A stretch of DNA of 64,000 bases from Romboutsia ilealis (GTDB taxonomy: Bacteria; Bacillota; Clostridia; Peptostreptococcales; Peptostreptococcaceae). The stretch is from NCBI RefSeq assembly GCF_900015215.1, contig NZ_LN555523.1:2112381-2176380 (forward strand), given 5' to 3'. This document shows, piece after piece, positions 35,610 through 45,750 of the stretch. The notes below the pieces were generated by a model, which was not told the origin of the DNA, searched no databases, and worked only from the letters and a program-made list of their open reading frames with translations. Each line of letters starts with the position of its first letter. Within the stretch, counting starts at the first letter, position 1. A program made the translations under genes and the position numbers.

Positions 35610-37538
35610 TTATTCTCCTAATTTTGATTTAATCGTTGGAAATTGCTCTATATTTGTATGTGGTAAAAAACATGCTGATATAAATTCATCCATATATGTA
35701 GGATAAACACTTAATTCAACATATGTTATTTCACTTCCTATTTCTTGAAGCTTTTTCTTTGCATCTTTACTTATTAATGCAAGATAAGAACCTACTAATG
35801 AACTATTTCCTATATATATAAACTTCTCTCGTTCTATATCTGGGAGTAAACCTATTAATATTGAGTTTTCTATATCTAGGTTATTTCCAATTCCACCAGC
35901 TATATATACTTTGTCTATTACACTAAAATCCATACCTAAGCTTTCTATTAAAACTGAGGCTCCTGAATATATCGCGCCTTTAGCTTTTATAAAATTATCT
36001 ATATCAACTTCATTTATAGTTATATCCTGATCTAAATTATATTCTTCTTTAAATGCTAATACATATTCGCCTGTCTCATACTCATTAAATATTATTCTTT
36101 CATTGTCTATATCTCTATGTATTTTACCTCTTCTATCTATTATTCCAGTAAGTAACATCTGACATATTAAGTCTATTATACCTGAACCACATATTCCTAT
36201 AGGAGAAACATCCCCTATTGTTGTAAGAGTTGGTTTTAAAGTTTCTTTGTCTATTTTTACTTTTTCTATAGCTCCATTTGAAGCTCTCATTCCACAACTT
36301 ATTCCTCCACCTTCAAATGCAGGACCTGCAGAACAAGCGCAACTCATCATATAATCTCGGTTTCCAAATACTATCTCTCCATTAGTACCTAAATCAATGA
36401 ATAGTACATTTTCTTCACTAGACCAAATACCTGCCGATAATACGCCCGCAGTGATATCTCCGCCTACATAACTTGCAACAGAAGGCGCTATAAATACATA
36501 TGCACTATCATTAATATTTAACCTTACATCTTTTCCTATTAATCTAGGAGATTTTAAAAATGGTGGTATAAATGGTTCTTGTCTTAAGAAATCTGTATAT
36601 ACTCCTAAAAATAGACTTGTCATAGTTGTATTTCCTGCTACTACAAGGCTTACAACATTATCTTTATCTACGCTATTTCTAGTATAGATTGAATCTAATA
36701 ACGGATTTATAGTTTCTTCTACTACAGCTTCATTTAATTCTTTTAATCCATTTTTCTTTGTTGAATATACAATTCTATGTATGACATCTGCTCCATATTT
36801 TATCTGAGCATTTCCAGATGAAGCTTTATCTACAATTTCTTTTGTATATAAATCAACTAAACATATAACTACAGATGTTGTTCCTATATCTATGGCAACT
36901 CCATAAAGCTTATTTTCTGTATTTCCTGATTCTATATTAAGTATAGTTATTTTATTTTTCTTTTTAATGTACGTTATAGTTACTTTAAAATTATCTTCTC
37001 TTATTACTGTAGGGACTTTTCTTAGTAATTCTATAGTGAAATCTATTTCATCATATCCTAAATGATTTCTTACATATCTTTCTATTCTATCAATATCACT
37101 TATATTATCATCTAATGTTGGTTCATCTATCTCTATATAAGTTTTTACAATATTAGTCTTAAACTCAAAATTATTTTCTTCAATTATCTTCTTTGCTCTA
37201 TCAAAAACTTCCTTATCTTTTTTCTTATCACTACCTTCTATTTTCATTCCATGCATAGATGCTGATAATTTTGAAGGTACTTCTATATCAATATCTTCTA
37301 TTACTTTTGTATTACATGCTAATATATACCCTTGATTCCATTCCTCATCTTTAATATGATGAGTTTTCTCTGTATCAACTTTCCCTTTAATTAATCTTAC
37401 CTTACATTTCCCACAAGATACATTTCCATTACAGGGTGCATCTATAAATATTTCTGCATCTCTTGCAACATCCAGTAATTTCTCTCCCTTATTACAGTAA
37501 ATCTCTTTATTATGTGATGTAAAAGTTACTTTCACCAT
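35610..37538 (-). CDS. Reductive activator of corrinoid iron-sulfur protein (RACo)
   Basis: ATP-dependent activator that re-reduces Co(II) of the corrinoid iron-sulfur protein to Co(I). The N-terminal [2Fe-2S] domain has Cys ligands in APCNGNVSCGKCK and ACNTK (about residues 35-76). The middle is a linker, and the C-terminal ASKHA ATPase domain has GVAIDIGTTSVVICLV and DLGTNGEIVFGN phosphate loops and IYIAGGIGNN-type VYIAGGIGN. The ATG at 37538 with GGGGGAA upstream is chosen over a TTG at 37553. It lies just downstream of gcvH in the acs cluster. Confidence 0.92.
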   Translation of the reverse strand: MVKVTFTSHNKEIYCNKGEKLLDVARDAEIFIDAPCNGNVSCGKCKVRLIKGKVDTEKTHHIKDEEWNQGYILACNTKVIEDIDIEVPSKLSASMHGMKIEGSDKKKDKEVFDRAKKIIEENNFEFKTNIVKTYIEIDEPTLDDNISDIDRIERYVRNHLGYDEIDFTIELLRKVPTVIREDNFKVTITYIKKKNKITILNIESGNTENKLYGVAIDIGTTSVVICLVDLYTKEIVDKASSGNAQIKYGADVIHRIVYSTKKNGLKELNEAVVEETINPLLDSIYTRNSVDKDNVVSLVVAGNTTMTSLFLGVYTDFLRQEPFIPPFLKSPRLIGKDVRLNINDSAYVFIAPSVASYVGGDITAGVLSAGIWSSEENVLFIDLGTNGEIVFGNRDYMMSCACSAGPAFEGGGISCGMRASNGAIEKVKIDKETLKPTLTTIGDVSPIGICGSGIIDLICQMLLTGIIDRRGKIHRDIDNERIIFNEYETGEYVLAFKEEYNLDQDITINEVDIDNFIKAKGAIYSGASVLIESLGMDFSVIDKVYIAGGIGNNLDIENSILIGLLPDIEREKFIYIGNSSLVGSYLALISKDAKKKLQEIGSEITYVELSVYPTYMDEFISACFLPHTNIEQFPTIKSKLGE

Positions 37539-37603
37539 ATCTAATTCCCCCAATATGCTTTTCTAATATAAATTTAGCATATATTATATTTATAGGTATC
37601 AAT

Positions 37604-37648
37604 AAGGAGTATGAAAGATTTGCGTGCACTCAATCCTTTCATACTCTT
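37604..37648. terminator. Hairpin between gcvH and RACo genes, possible weak terminator
   Basis: AAGGAGTATGAAAGATT and AATCCTTTCATACTCTT form a long stem with two mismatches. The minus-strand exit has no clean T run, so it may only partly stop the long Wood-Ljungdahl transcript, or may mark mRNA processing. Confidence 0.45.
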
Positions 37649-37655
37649 ATTTTAA

Positions 37656-38030
37656 TTAATCTATACTAGCTTCGTAACTCTTTGAATTTAATAAGTTTTC
37701 TAACTCATCTTCATCAGCTACTTTAACTTTCACTATCCATGCATCATATGGATTTTCATTTATATATTCTGGTTCATCATCTAATTTTTCATTTATATCG
37801 ACAACCTCTCCAGATACCGGAGCTATTAAATCTGATGCTACTTTTGAGGATTCAACTACGCCGTACTCTTCACCTCGGTTTAATTCATCCCCAATCTCTG
37901 GCATTTCAACAAATAGTACTTCTCCTAATTGATTTTGAGCATAGTCTGTTATTCCTATATATGCAAATTCGCCATCTATTTTAACCCATTCATGTTTGTC
38001 AGTATATTTTAGATTTGGTATAACTTTCAT
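37656..38030 (-). CDS. gcvH: Glycine cleavage system H protein
   Basis: A 124-residue lipoyl carrier. The lipoylated Lys is in GVVESSKVASDL (about residue 63), within EYGVVESSKVA. The other glycine cleavage genes are not in the window; here it is the last gene of the acs operon, along with a dihydrolipoamide dehydrogenase gene in the same operon, as I recall for the C. difficile cluster. The two may link methylene-THF to glycine metabolism. GGGAGG precedes the ATG. Confidence 0.95.
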   Translation of the reverse strand: MKVIPNLKYTDKHEWVKIDGEFAYIGITDYAQNQLGEVLFVEMPEIGDELNRGEEYGVVESSKVASDLIAPVSGEVVDINEKLDDEPEYINENPYDAWIVKVKVADEDELENLLNSKSYEASID

Positions 38031-38053
38031 AGTAATCCTCCCGATATACTAAA

Positions 38054-40180
38054 TTACATTAAATATTCCATTGATAATGCTGGGTGTCCTTTTTCTTCTA
38101 AAAATGCCAATACTCCTTCAGAATCACTAGCTATAGTCTCATCACATATCATATCTACAAAGTTTTCTATACCAGTCATTTCTTTAACTGTAGCATTTAA
38201 TTTATCAGCTACATAGTCTTTTAATTCTTTCGGCATCCAAACTATTCTTTCTGGTCCGCCCTCTGCATAAGCAAACTTTTTAGAAGATATGAAATGTCTT
38301 CCGTGTCCCATAAATCCTGGAGTTTGAACCCCTCCACCTGTCATAGAAGCAAGTTCTCCAAATGTCATACCAACAGGAGTTATTTGAGAGAATTCTCTAT
38401 TTACTATAATAAATCCGTTAGCTTCAGGCATTATACCGCAAATACATTCAAAACATCCACATGAAGTCATTGGATCTTCAAGTATAGAATATAATGTAAC
38501 ATTTTCAACAGCACCTTGAGATATCTCAGATACTGTATTATCAACTGATTGCCATTTTCCTAGTCTATCATCTAGGCACTCACCTTTAACTATAGGTTGG
38601 CAAGGTCCAGTTGGATCTAGTTCTTTAGTTGCCTTAGCATCTAACCAACTAACCGCTCCACAAAGTCCAAGCCTTTCAGGAGTAACAACACAAACATGTG
38701 CTGGTGCGAAAGATTGGCAAAGGTTACAAGAATAGAACTCTTCAACACTTTCATCAACTAATGAAGCTAACCTTTCATCTCTAGCATCGTATCTAGTTAT
38801 AGCTTGAGATTTTAATTCAGAAACTTTTTGTTCATCTGTTACTATTGTTATTTCACACTTATCAACAACAGATTCAAATTCATCTCTCATTTTAGCATAT
38901 AAAACTTCTCCTATATGCTCTAATCTAAATCCTTTTTCATAAGCATCTTTAGATATTCTTATCCAAGACATATCTCTCTGACCAACATGCATTACACCTT
39001 CTATGTAGTTTAAGAAGTAATGTAATCTTCTTTCAAGAACTGGTTCAAAGTCTTCTTGCATCGATTTACCTGCTATATTAACTATAATAGCAAGTGGTAA
39101 TCTTACTACACCATTTGATTCTACTTCATCTATATTAGGACCTATTACTGATATTTTATGGTCTTCAACTTCACTTAACTCTCTCTTTATAACAAGTTCC
39201 CAAGCTTCAGTTTTATTTCCACCAAATTCAGCAAACATGTCGTTCTTTCTAATTCTTTCACCTTCAAATGCAGCTGCAAATGATACTGGTATTGGTATAT
39301 CTGTTATTTTTATTTTTATTCCTCTAGCTTCTAATGAAGTTGCTACAAACTTATCATAATCCTTTTGAGTCAATAAATTCATTGGAACTTCTAGAACTGT
39401 TTGATCAGTTATAACTGGAAATCCTAAAGCTATAGCTCCAGCTCCAGCAGATATAACTAATTCACTTAATGGTCCAAATGCATTTACGAATGCTGGAACT
39501 CTCTTAGAAGTATATTCTAATAATCCTGGTAAATCCCCTGGCGTTAAATTTCCAAATATTAATGCCGCTCTTACTGCAACAGATACTACATGTATAACTG
39601 ATGTTACATCATATCCTAAAGGTATAACCCTTAGTTCTAACCCCATTTTTATTCCAGCTTCTATAACTTGATCTATTACTTTACCAACTAAGAAAGTAAG
39701 TAAACCTTTAGCTTGGTAATCTTTTATTATTTTAGATGCAGTTTCAGCGTCTGGGCATTCTCCAAGAACGACTGCAACACCTGGTATATCTCCTGTAACT
39801 AGTGGAACACCAAGTGATCTTATTATAGGGTCAGTTATATGACCTGTGCAAGGTTCACTGTATGGAGCATCGCTAGTTGCATATTTTATAGCCTCTATAA
39901 CTTCAGCTGCAAGTGCTGTAGCTAATCCTGAATTTAAAGCATGTTCTAATAAATGAGTTTTATTTATTAAGCTTTCTACTATTTCAAGAGCACCTTCTAA
40001 GTCTCCTAAACAGTTCATTTTTTTCCCTGTAGCTGCATATATACACGGTAACGAATATGCAGTATCAGGGAATGATACCGTATGCTCTCTTCCATTTGAT
40101 TCTATTGCTTGATTTAATAAACCTCTTGCAGCTTCTAAAGCTTGCTCAGATCCTGTAAAAATTATATTATATAGGTTCAC
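38054..40180 (-). CDS. acsB: CO-methylating acetyl-CoA synthase, beta subunit
   Basis: Forms acetyl-CoA from CO, a methyl group and CoA at the Ni-Ni-Fe4S4 A-cluster. The cluster cysteines appear in SCNLCQSFAPAHVCV, LGLCGAV and SCGCFECICGIMPEANG (about residues 485-575). Length 708 fits bacterial AcsB. The start codon is GTG with GGGGGGG nine bases upstream. It follows acsE and precedes gcvH in the operon. CO comes from CooS at the start of the operon, and nickel loading is probably by AcsF. Confidence 0.97.
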   Translation of the reverse strand: MNLYNIIFTGSEQALEAARGLLNQAIESNGREHTVSFPDTAYSLPCIYAATGKKMNCLGDLEGALEIVESLINKTHLLEHALNSGLATALAAEVIEAIKYATSDAPYSEPCTGHITDPIIRSLGVPLVTGDIPGVAVVLGECPDAETASKIIKDYQAKGLLTFLVGKVIDQVIEAGIKMGLELRVIPLGYDVTSVIHVVSVAVRAALIFGNLTPGDLPGLLEYTSKRVPAFVNAFGPLSELVISAGAGAIALGFPVITDQTVLEVPMNLLTQKDYDKFVATSLEARGIKIKITDIPIPVSFAAAFEGERIRKNDMFAEFGGNKTEAWELVIKRELSEVEDHKISVIGPNIDEVESNGVVRLPLAIIVNIAGKSMQEDFEPVLERRLHYFLNYIEGVMHVGQRDMSWIRISKDAYEKGFRLEHIGEVLYAKMRDEFESVVDKCEITIVTDEQKVSELKSQAITRYDARDERLASLVDESVEEFYSCNLCQSFAPAHVCVVTPERLGLCGAVSWLDAKATKELDPTGPCQPIVKGECLDDRLGKWQSVDNTVSEISQGAVENVTLYSILEDPMTSCGCFECICGIMPEANGFIIVNREFSQITPVGMTFGELASMTGGGVQTPGFMGHGRHFISSKKFAYAEGGPERIVWMPKELKDYVADKLNATVKEMTGIENFVDMICDETIASDSEGVLAFLEEKGHPALSMEYLM

Positions 40181-40226
40181 TCTATATCCCCCCCTTTTTA
40201 GGCTTTTTCAATTATATTTTTATATC

Positions 40227-41039
40227 TTATATGTTAAATGCAAATGAACCTTCATTTAACTCTAAAAATGAGTCTGCATATAGAGAAGCTCCTCTTATTA
40301 TGTCACAAGATTTTACTGTTCTCATTAATCCTTCATCACAAGGATTTACTATAGCTGAACTAAATCCATTTGCCATAGCCATTGCTAAAAATGCACTGTC
40401 AAGTATTGGTCTTACATGTTTTGGGCATCCATTAGATACATTCGATAATCCTCCTGTAGTTAATAATCCCATTTCTGTCATCATTCTTATAGCTTCTAAA
40501 ACTTCTACTTGCTTATCCTGCATTCCTTTTATAACTAAGCATAATGGATCAAATAACATATCTTCAGGTTCTAATCCTACCATTAGACCTTGCTCTAACA
40601 TTTCTTGGCAATAAGCCATACGCTCATCATTATCTTTTGGTATACCTTCTTTAGCGCATAAAGCTATAACCTTAGCTTCATATTCTCCTGCTAAATCTAT
40701 TAAATCTAATCTTGAACCTGCATCAGCAGAATTTATTATTGGTTTAGCATGAGTTCTATTATATACTTTAAGTCCCGCTTCTATAGCTTTTCTATTTGCA
40801 GTATCTAAAGCTAAAGGAACATTATTAAACTCTTTTTGAAGCAATTGAACTCCCCAAGTCATTAAATCTTCTCCATCTCTTTCAGCAGGACCTATGTTAA
40901 AATCTATATAGTGCGCTCCAGCTTCTAATTGCTCCTTAGCTCTTTTTAATATTGGTTCAGGATTTCTCTCAGCTAAAGCTTTTCTTATTACTGGTGATAT
41001 ACAGTGTATTCTTTCACCTATTATCATAAACTTTTCCAT
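40227..41039 (-). CDS. acsE: Methyltetrahydrofolate:corrinoid/iron-sulfur protein methyltransferase
   Basis: TIM-barrel methyltransferase of 270 residues that passes the methyl group of CH3-THF to the cobalt of AcsC/AcsD. The pterin-binding region is seen in YIDFNIGPAERDGEDLM, LALDTANRKAIEAGL and GLSNVSNGCPKH. The ATG at 41039 follows AGGGGGATAA, the exact complement of a 10-base portion of the twin sRNA hairpins. It sits between acsC and acsB. Confidence 0.96.
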   Translation of the reverse strand: MEKFMIIGERIHCISPVIRKALAERNPEPILKRAKEQLEAGAHYIDFNIGPAERDGEDLMTWGVQLLQKEFNNVPLALDTANRKAIEAGLKVYNRTHAKPIINSADAGSRLDLIDLAGEYEAKVIALCAKEGIPKDNDERMAYCQEMLEQGLMVGLEPEDMLFDPLCLVIKGMQDKQVEVLEAIRMMTEMGLLTTGGLSNVSNGCPKHVRPILDSAFLAMAMANGFSSAIVNPCDEGLMRTVKSCDIIRGASLYADSFLELNEGSFAFNI

Positions 41040-41120
41040 TTGATTTATCCCCCTATAAGTTACTTATTATATTTTGTAACAGTAACTAAATGATATTTAA
41101 CTACAATTTGAATTTATATA

Positions 41121-42494
41121 CTATGCATTTGATACAGCTTCTCGCTTAGCTTTATATTCTTTTAGGAACTTCGGTATCTCCATAGATTCTTCTGTTCCTA
41201 TTATTACATTCCATCCTGGTAAATTATCTTCTATATCTCCTTTTAATACAGCAACTTTTCCTGGTATTATTAAATCTCTATTCTTAGTCATCTCTTCTAT
41301 TTTACTTTCTTTTATAAATTTAGCTATACTACTTCCACTAAACTTACCTGCAGACCAAGCAGTTAATACAGAATATCCTCCTGCATCTGGTATTGCTAAG
41401 TATGTTGGAACTTTAGATCTTTCTATATCTCCTGATACTATGAAATAAGTTAATGCAAAGTCAACAGTAACTATTACTGGTGAATTTTCATCTGCATTAT
41501 TTATTGAGTAAACTTTTGGTTCAACTCTCATTGGCCTTTGTGGATCAGTGTATATATTTTGTCTTAATGCGAATAATGGTAATGCTTTTGAGTAATCTAT
41601 GTCATCTATTACTATTATAGATCCATATTTTATTGTAAATATTGATGATATGGCTACTTCCATTTGTGGGTCGTTATTTGATAGTTTGTTTGCAAATACT
41701 ATTGACGGGTATCCAAATGTTCTGTCTTGTTCTTTTAAAGCTATTCTTCTAACTTGAACAGCATTTGTAAATGTATCTTTTATATTTTCTCCTGTTACAT
41801 CTAATAATAATTCTCTATATCCTAATCCTTGAATTGCTTCTATAGTAGAGTATAACTCTTCTAAGTTAGCAGCCTTTACACCTAGAGCTAATTTAAGATC
41901 TTTTACTAACTCAACCATTCCCTTGTAATTTTCTTTATTAGCCCCATAAACTATTGGTTTTTTATCTTTTAATATTTCTATAGCTTCTTTAGCTATATCT
42001 ACATCTTCACATACTATTATATGAGTTACATCTAATCCGCTTTCGTTAACTCTATTTACTAAGTTTAAGAATCCATCTTTATTATAGCGATATTCTAAAA
42101 CTACCATTTCAGCTTTCATTTCTTCGCCTATTCTTATATAGTTAACAGCTTTTATATTAGCTATTTTAAAATCTATTTGTTCATTAGTCATAGAATCATC
42201 AAATGCTACTGCATATCTATTTCTATTTACTAATGTTTTTTCATGTCTAAATAATACTGTTTCAGCGCCTAATTCATACTCAGAAGTTCCACTTCCTACT
42301 TTTAAAGTTCTCATTAAAGGTGCTGTCGCTTCTGATAATTTTGCTATTGAATCATCAGACATATGTGGACACTTACTTACTTCTACGGCTCCTGAAGCAA
42401 CTTTCATAGAGAAAGCCATACAAGTTGGAAATCCACAATCCTTACAGTTTTTCTTTGGTGTTAATTTAAATATATCTAAAGCTTTTAATGCCAT
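41121..42494 (-). CDS. acsC: Corrinoid/iron-sulfur protein, large (gamma) subunit
   Basis: A 457-residue subunit. The N-terminal [4Fe-4S] motif is CKDCGFPTCMAFSMKVASGAVEVSKC (Cys positions about 17-42). A TIM-barrel middle and C-terminal corrinoid-binding domain follow, with PDAGGYSVLTAWSAGKFSG. With AcsD it carries methylcobamide between AcsE and AcsB. AGGGGGA precedes the ATG. Confidence 0.96.
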   Translation of the reverse strand: MALKALDIFKLTPKKNCKDCGFPTCMAFSMKVASGAVEVSKCPHMSDDSIAKLSEATAPLMRTLKVGSGTSEYELGAETVLFRHEKTLVNRNRYAVAFDDSMTNEQIDFKIANIKAVNYIRIGEEMKAEMVVLEYRYNKDGFLNLVNRVNESGLDVTHIIVCEDVDIAKEAIEILKDKKPIVYGANKENYKGMVELVKDLKLALGVKAANLEELYSTIEAIQGLGYRELLLDVTGENIKDTFTNAVQVRRIALKEQDRTFGYPSIVFANKLSNNDPQMEVAISSIFTIKYGSIIVIDDIDYSKALPLFALRQNIYTDPQRPMRVEPKVYSINNADENSPVIVTVDFALTYFIVSGDIERSKVPTYLAIPDAGGYSVLTAWSAGKFSGSSIAKFIKESKIEEMTKNRDLIIPGKVAVLKGDIEDNLPGWNVIIGTEESMEIPKFLKEYKAKREAVSNA

Positions 42495-42522
42495 TATTTT
42501 TCCCCCTAACCTTACAATTTAA

Positions 42523-43467
42523 TTAAGCTAACGCACTAACTAATTCTTTTATAGTCTCTACTGATTTTGGATGACGAAGTATAACCGCATTTGCTCCACA
42601 AACTAAAGCACTTGCTGCAGTAGATACTTCCATATTTATACCTCTTTGTTCTGCACATCCCCATTGTGGTTCATCTTCAATGCTTGCTACAGATTCTTTA
42701 ACATGCCAAGATTCAAATGAAACTGGAGTTACTATAGGCATTTGTAATGTTTTATCATTTTGACCAAATGCGGCAAGTCTAATTCTATCCATAGTAGATG
42801 CAACATACTCATATCCGTAACCAACAGCCGAGCATCCTACTTGCATAACTATATTTTCAGGTTTAACACCCAATTGATTTAATAATACGTTTAATTGTTT
42901 AGCTAGGTTTATATCAACCGAAGATTCAGCTACTACTTTATGATTATACGCCATTGTAGATGCAGCTCCAACTGCTTTGTAATTATCTTCTGTAGCTGAT
43001 AAAAATAAACAGTTATTTCCATCAACAGCTTGAGCTATCTTTTCAAATACCTTAGCATCTTTTTCATGATTTCCACACCCTGCTATAACCATAGGTAACT
43101 TAACTGATTCAACTACATTTTTAGCAACTTTAGCACATTCTTCTGGACTTCTATCTAATCCATTTGGATCAGAACTTTCAAGCCTTAAACATATAAAGTC
43201 TGGTTTTAAATTTTCCTCTATGTATTTAGCCCATTTAACTGGACAATCACAAACATCTTTATACATTTCTTTAAATTCATTAGTCCATCCTTCTGGATAT
43301 ACATCTAACATTTCTATTCCCACTTTTGGGGTATTTCCAGTATCTCCATCAAAGCTATAAAATGGTAAAGTACTTTCTCCACCTATTTTTATTGCCTTTT
43401 CCCCTCTCCCTATTTCTACTTCTGATATCTTTCCAGAATATTTTTGAACAGACATCTTAAATGCCAT
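42523..43467 (-). CDS. acsD: Corrinoid/iron-sulfur protein, small (delta) subunit
   Basis: A 314-residue TIM-barrel subunit paired with AcsC. Typical runs are FICLRLESSDPNGLDRSPEE, VIAGCGNHEKDAKVFEKIA and EPQWGCAEQRGINMEV. The ATG at 43467 follows AAGGGGGATAA, again matching the twin sRNA loop complement. It lies 28 bases upstream of acsC. Confidence 0.96.
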   Translation of the reverse strand: MAFKMSVQKYSGKISEVEIGRGEKAIKIGGESTLPFYSFDGDTGNTPKVGIEMLDVYPEGWTNEFKEMYKDVCDCPVKWAKYIEENLKPDFICLRLESSDPNGLDRSPEECAKVAKNVVESVKLPMVIAGCGNHEKDAKVFEKIAQAVDGNNCLFLSATEDNYKAVGAASTMAYNHKVVAESSVDINLAKQLNVLLNQLGVKPENIVMQVGCSAVGYGYEYVASTMDRIRLAAFGQNDKTLQMPIVTPVSFESWHVKESVASIEDEPQWGCAEQRGINMEVSTAASALVCGANAVILRHPKSVETIKELVSALA

Positions 43468-43486
43468 AGTTTTATCCCCCTTAAGC

Positions 43487-44257
43487 CTAATTTAATTCTA
43501 ACTTATTCATTATATCATTTATAGCTATCTTAGCTTTTGAATCCTCAGGTAAATTAACCAATGGTATTCCTGAAGAATCATATTCATATATCATTTCATC
43601 CATAGGTACTACACCTATAAGATTTAGATTATGTTTAGCAATTTCCTCTTTTATTCCTTCATTTAATTTTCCATTTGGAGCTTTATTTATAATTAAGTAT
43701 ATCTCTCCTACACTTAATTTTAATTCCCTCGCTAAATCTCTAATTCTAGCAACAGCCTGAACACTTCGTCTTGAACAATCACTAACTAATAAAAGTTTAT
43801 CTATGTGTTTTGTCGTTTTTCTACTTAGATGTTCCATTCCGGCTTCATTATCTATAACTAAATATTCATAAGCATCAGATAGTTTATCAGTTTGCTCTCT
43901 TAATATTCCATTTACATAGCAATAACAACCTTCTCCTTCAGATCTTCCCATTACTATTAAGTCATATCCATCGCCTTCTGCTAAACAAGTATTTAATCTA
44001 TATTGTAAATATTGAGCTTTAGTCATACCTCCTGGAAAAGCATTGCCTTGTTTTTCCCTTTGGTTAACTTCTTCTCTGATTGAACCTATAGTAGTTTCAA
44101 CCTCTATACCTAATACTTCATTTATATTAGCATTTGCATCTGCATCAACAACTAATACTGGCCCCTTATTATTAGCTGTTAGGTTATCAATTAAAAGCCC
44201 TGTAAGACTAGTCTTTCCAGTTCCACCTTTACCTGCCACTGCTATATTATATCCCAT
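43487..44257 (-). CDS. acsF: CooC-type nickel-insertion ATPase AcsF
   Basis: MinD-fold ATPase of 256 residues. The deviant P-loop VAGKGGTGKTSL at the N-terminus and the family region SEGEGCYCYVN with the Cys-X-Cys nickel/dimer motif are visible. AcsF proteins help load nickel into acetyl-CoA synthase. This is one of two CooC-type genes in the operon; its position before acsD argues for ACS, while the other follows cooS. Confidence 0.9.
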   Translation of the reverse strand: MGYNIAVAGKGGTGKTSLTGLLIDNLTANNKGPVLVVDADANANINEVLGIEVETTIGSIREEVNQREKQGNAFPGGMTKAQYLQYRLNTCLAEGDGYDLIVMGRSEGEGCYCYVNGILREQTDKLSDAYEYLVIDNEAGMEHLSRKTTKHIDKLLLVSDCSRRSVQAVARIRDLARELKLSVGEIYLIINKAPNGKLNEGIKEEIAKHNLNLIGVVPMDEMIYEYDSSGIPLVNLPEDSKAKIAINDIMNKLELN

Positions 44258-44315
44258 ATTAAGATTTCCCCCTTTTATTTGTCAAAACAGAGCTTTTAAT
44301 ATACTCTGTTTTGTA

Positions 44316-45713
44316 TTAAACTTTCGCCTTTTTTAATTTTGGAGCTGCATGAACACATTCACCATGCACATCGTGAAGAGCTTCCATTAAGCCTTCTGAT
44401 AACGTTGGATGTGCGTGTATAACATCTCCTACTTGCTCTACAGTTAATCCTAAATGTACTGCAAGTGATAATTCTGTTAATAGATCTGTTGCATGAGGAC
44501 CTACTATTGATGCCCCTACTATCTTGTCTTCACTATCTGCAAGAACTTTTATAAATCCTTGTATACGACCTATAGCTTGAGCTTTACCTAATCCTCTAAA
44601 TTCAAACTTACCTACATTATACTCAATACCTTCAGCATCTAACTGCTTTTGAGTTTTCCCAACAGCAGCAACTTCAGGTTCAGTATATACACATCTTGGA
44701 ACTGTTGTGTAATCTACTGTTTTATATTTACCAAAAGCATTTTCTGCAGCAACTATACCTTCTTTAGAAGCAACGTGTGCAAGCATTGGAGTATTGATTA
44801 AATCTCCTATTGCGTATATACCTTCTATATTAGTCTCAAGGTTTTCATTAACCACTATTTTACCTCGGTTTAACTCTATTCCTAATTCTTCAATTCCAGA
44901 TCCTTCAATATTAGGTTTTCTTCCTATTGCAACTAATACATATTGAGTATTTACCTTTTTTCCGTCTGATAATGTTGATACTACTTCGTCCCCTACTACT
45001 TCGCAAGAATCAACTCCACTATTTAGTAACACTTTAATTTTATCTTTTTTAAATTGTCTCTGCAACTGCTTCACAATATCTTTATCTTCATATGGTAATA
45101 GCTGTTCACCTCTTTGAACTATAGTAACTTCAGTGCCTAAAACTCCAAAGAACTGACCTATTTCACATCCTATTACCCCTCCACCTATTATTAACATAGA
45201 CTTAGGTAATTCAGAAAGTTCTAGCACTTCGTCACTAGTGATTATACGCTTTTTATCATATGGAAACATTGGAGGTACTATTGGAACAGATCCATTAGCT
45301 AATATTATTTTATCAGCTTTTATAGTTTCTATTGTTCCATCTTCTTTGGTAACTTCTATAGTGTTTTTATCTACAAGCTTACCAAATCCATTTACTAAAT
45401 TTATCCCTCTTTTTTCAAATAAAAATTCTATTCCACTTACTAATTGATCTACTATTTTATCTTTTCTTTTCATTACCGATAAAAAATCTGCAGTAATTTC
45501 TCCATCTATATTTATACCAAAGTCTTTGGCTTCTTTTATATTCATTAACATTGAAGAAGATGCAAGTAATGCTTTAGTAGGTATACAGCCAGCGTTTAAG
45601 CAAGTTCCTCCTACTTTTTTCTTTTCTATAACTGTTACTTCAGCTCCAAGCATCGCAGCTTTTATTGCTGCAACATATCCTCCTGGACCGCCCCCTATTA
45701 CTACTATTTTCAT
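44316..45713 (-). CDS. lpdA: Dihydrolipoyl dehydrogenase
   Basis: FAD/NAD disulfide oxidoreductase of 465 residues. It has the FAD loop GGGPGGYVAA, redox cysteines in GGTCLNAGCIPTK (about 42 and 47), NAD loop GGGVIGCEIG, FAD motif YAIGDL, and the C-terminal active-site His in HAHPTLSE. It re-oxidises the lipoyl arm of GcvH. The ribosome site GGGGGAATAGAT overlaps a stretch complementary to the second C-rich sRNA motif. Confidence 0.95.
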   Translation of the reverse strand: MKIVVIGGGPGGYVAAIKAAMLGAEVTVIEKKKVGGTCLNAGCIPTKALLASSSMLMNIKEAKDFGINIDGEITADFLSVMKRKDKIVDQLVSGIEFLFEKRGINLVNGFGKLVDKNTIEVTKEDGTIETIKADKIILANGSVPIVPPMFPYDKKRIITSDEVLELSELPKSMLIIGGGVIGCEIGQFFGVLGTEVTIVQRGEQLLPYEDKDIVKQLQRQFKKDKIKVLLNSGVDSCEVVGDEVVSTLSDGKKVNTQYVLVAIGRKPNIEGSGIEELGIELNRGKIVVNENLETNIEGIYAIGDLINTPMLAHVASKEGIVAAENAFGKYKTVDYTTVPRCVYTEPEVAAVGKTQKQLDAEGIEYNVGKFEFRGLGKAQAIGRIQGFIKVLADSEDKIVGASIVGPHATDLLTELSLAVHLGLTVEQVGDVIHAHPTLSEGLMEALHDVHGECVHAAPKLKKAKV

Positions 45714-45750
45714 ATCTATTCCCCCATATCACAATTAATTTTAGAATTTT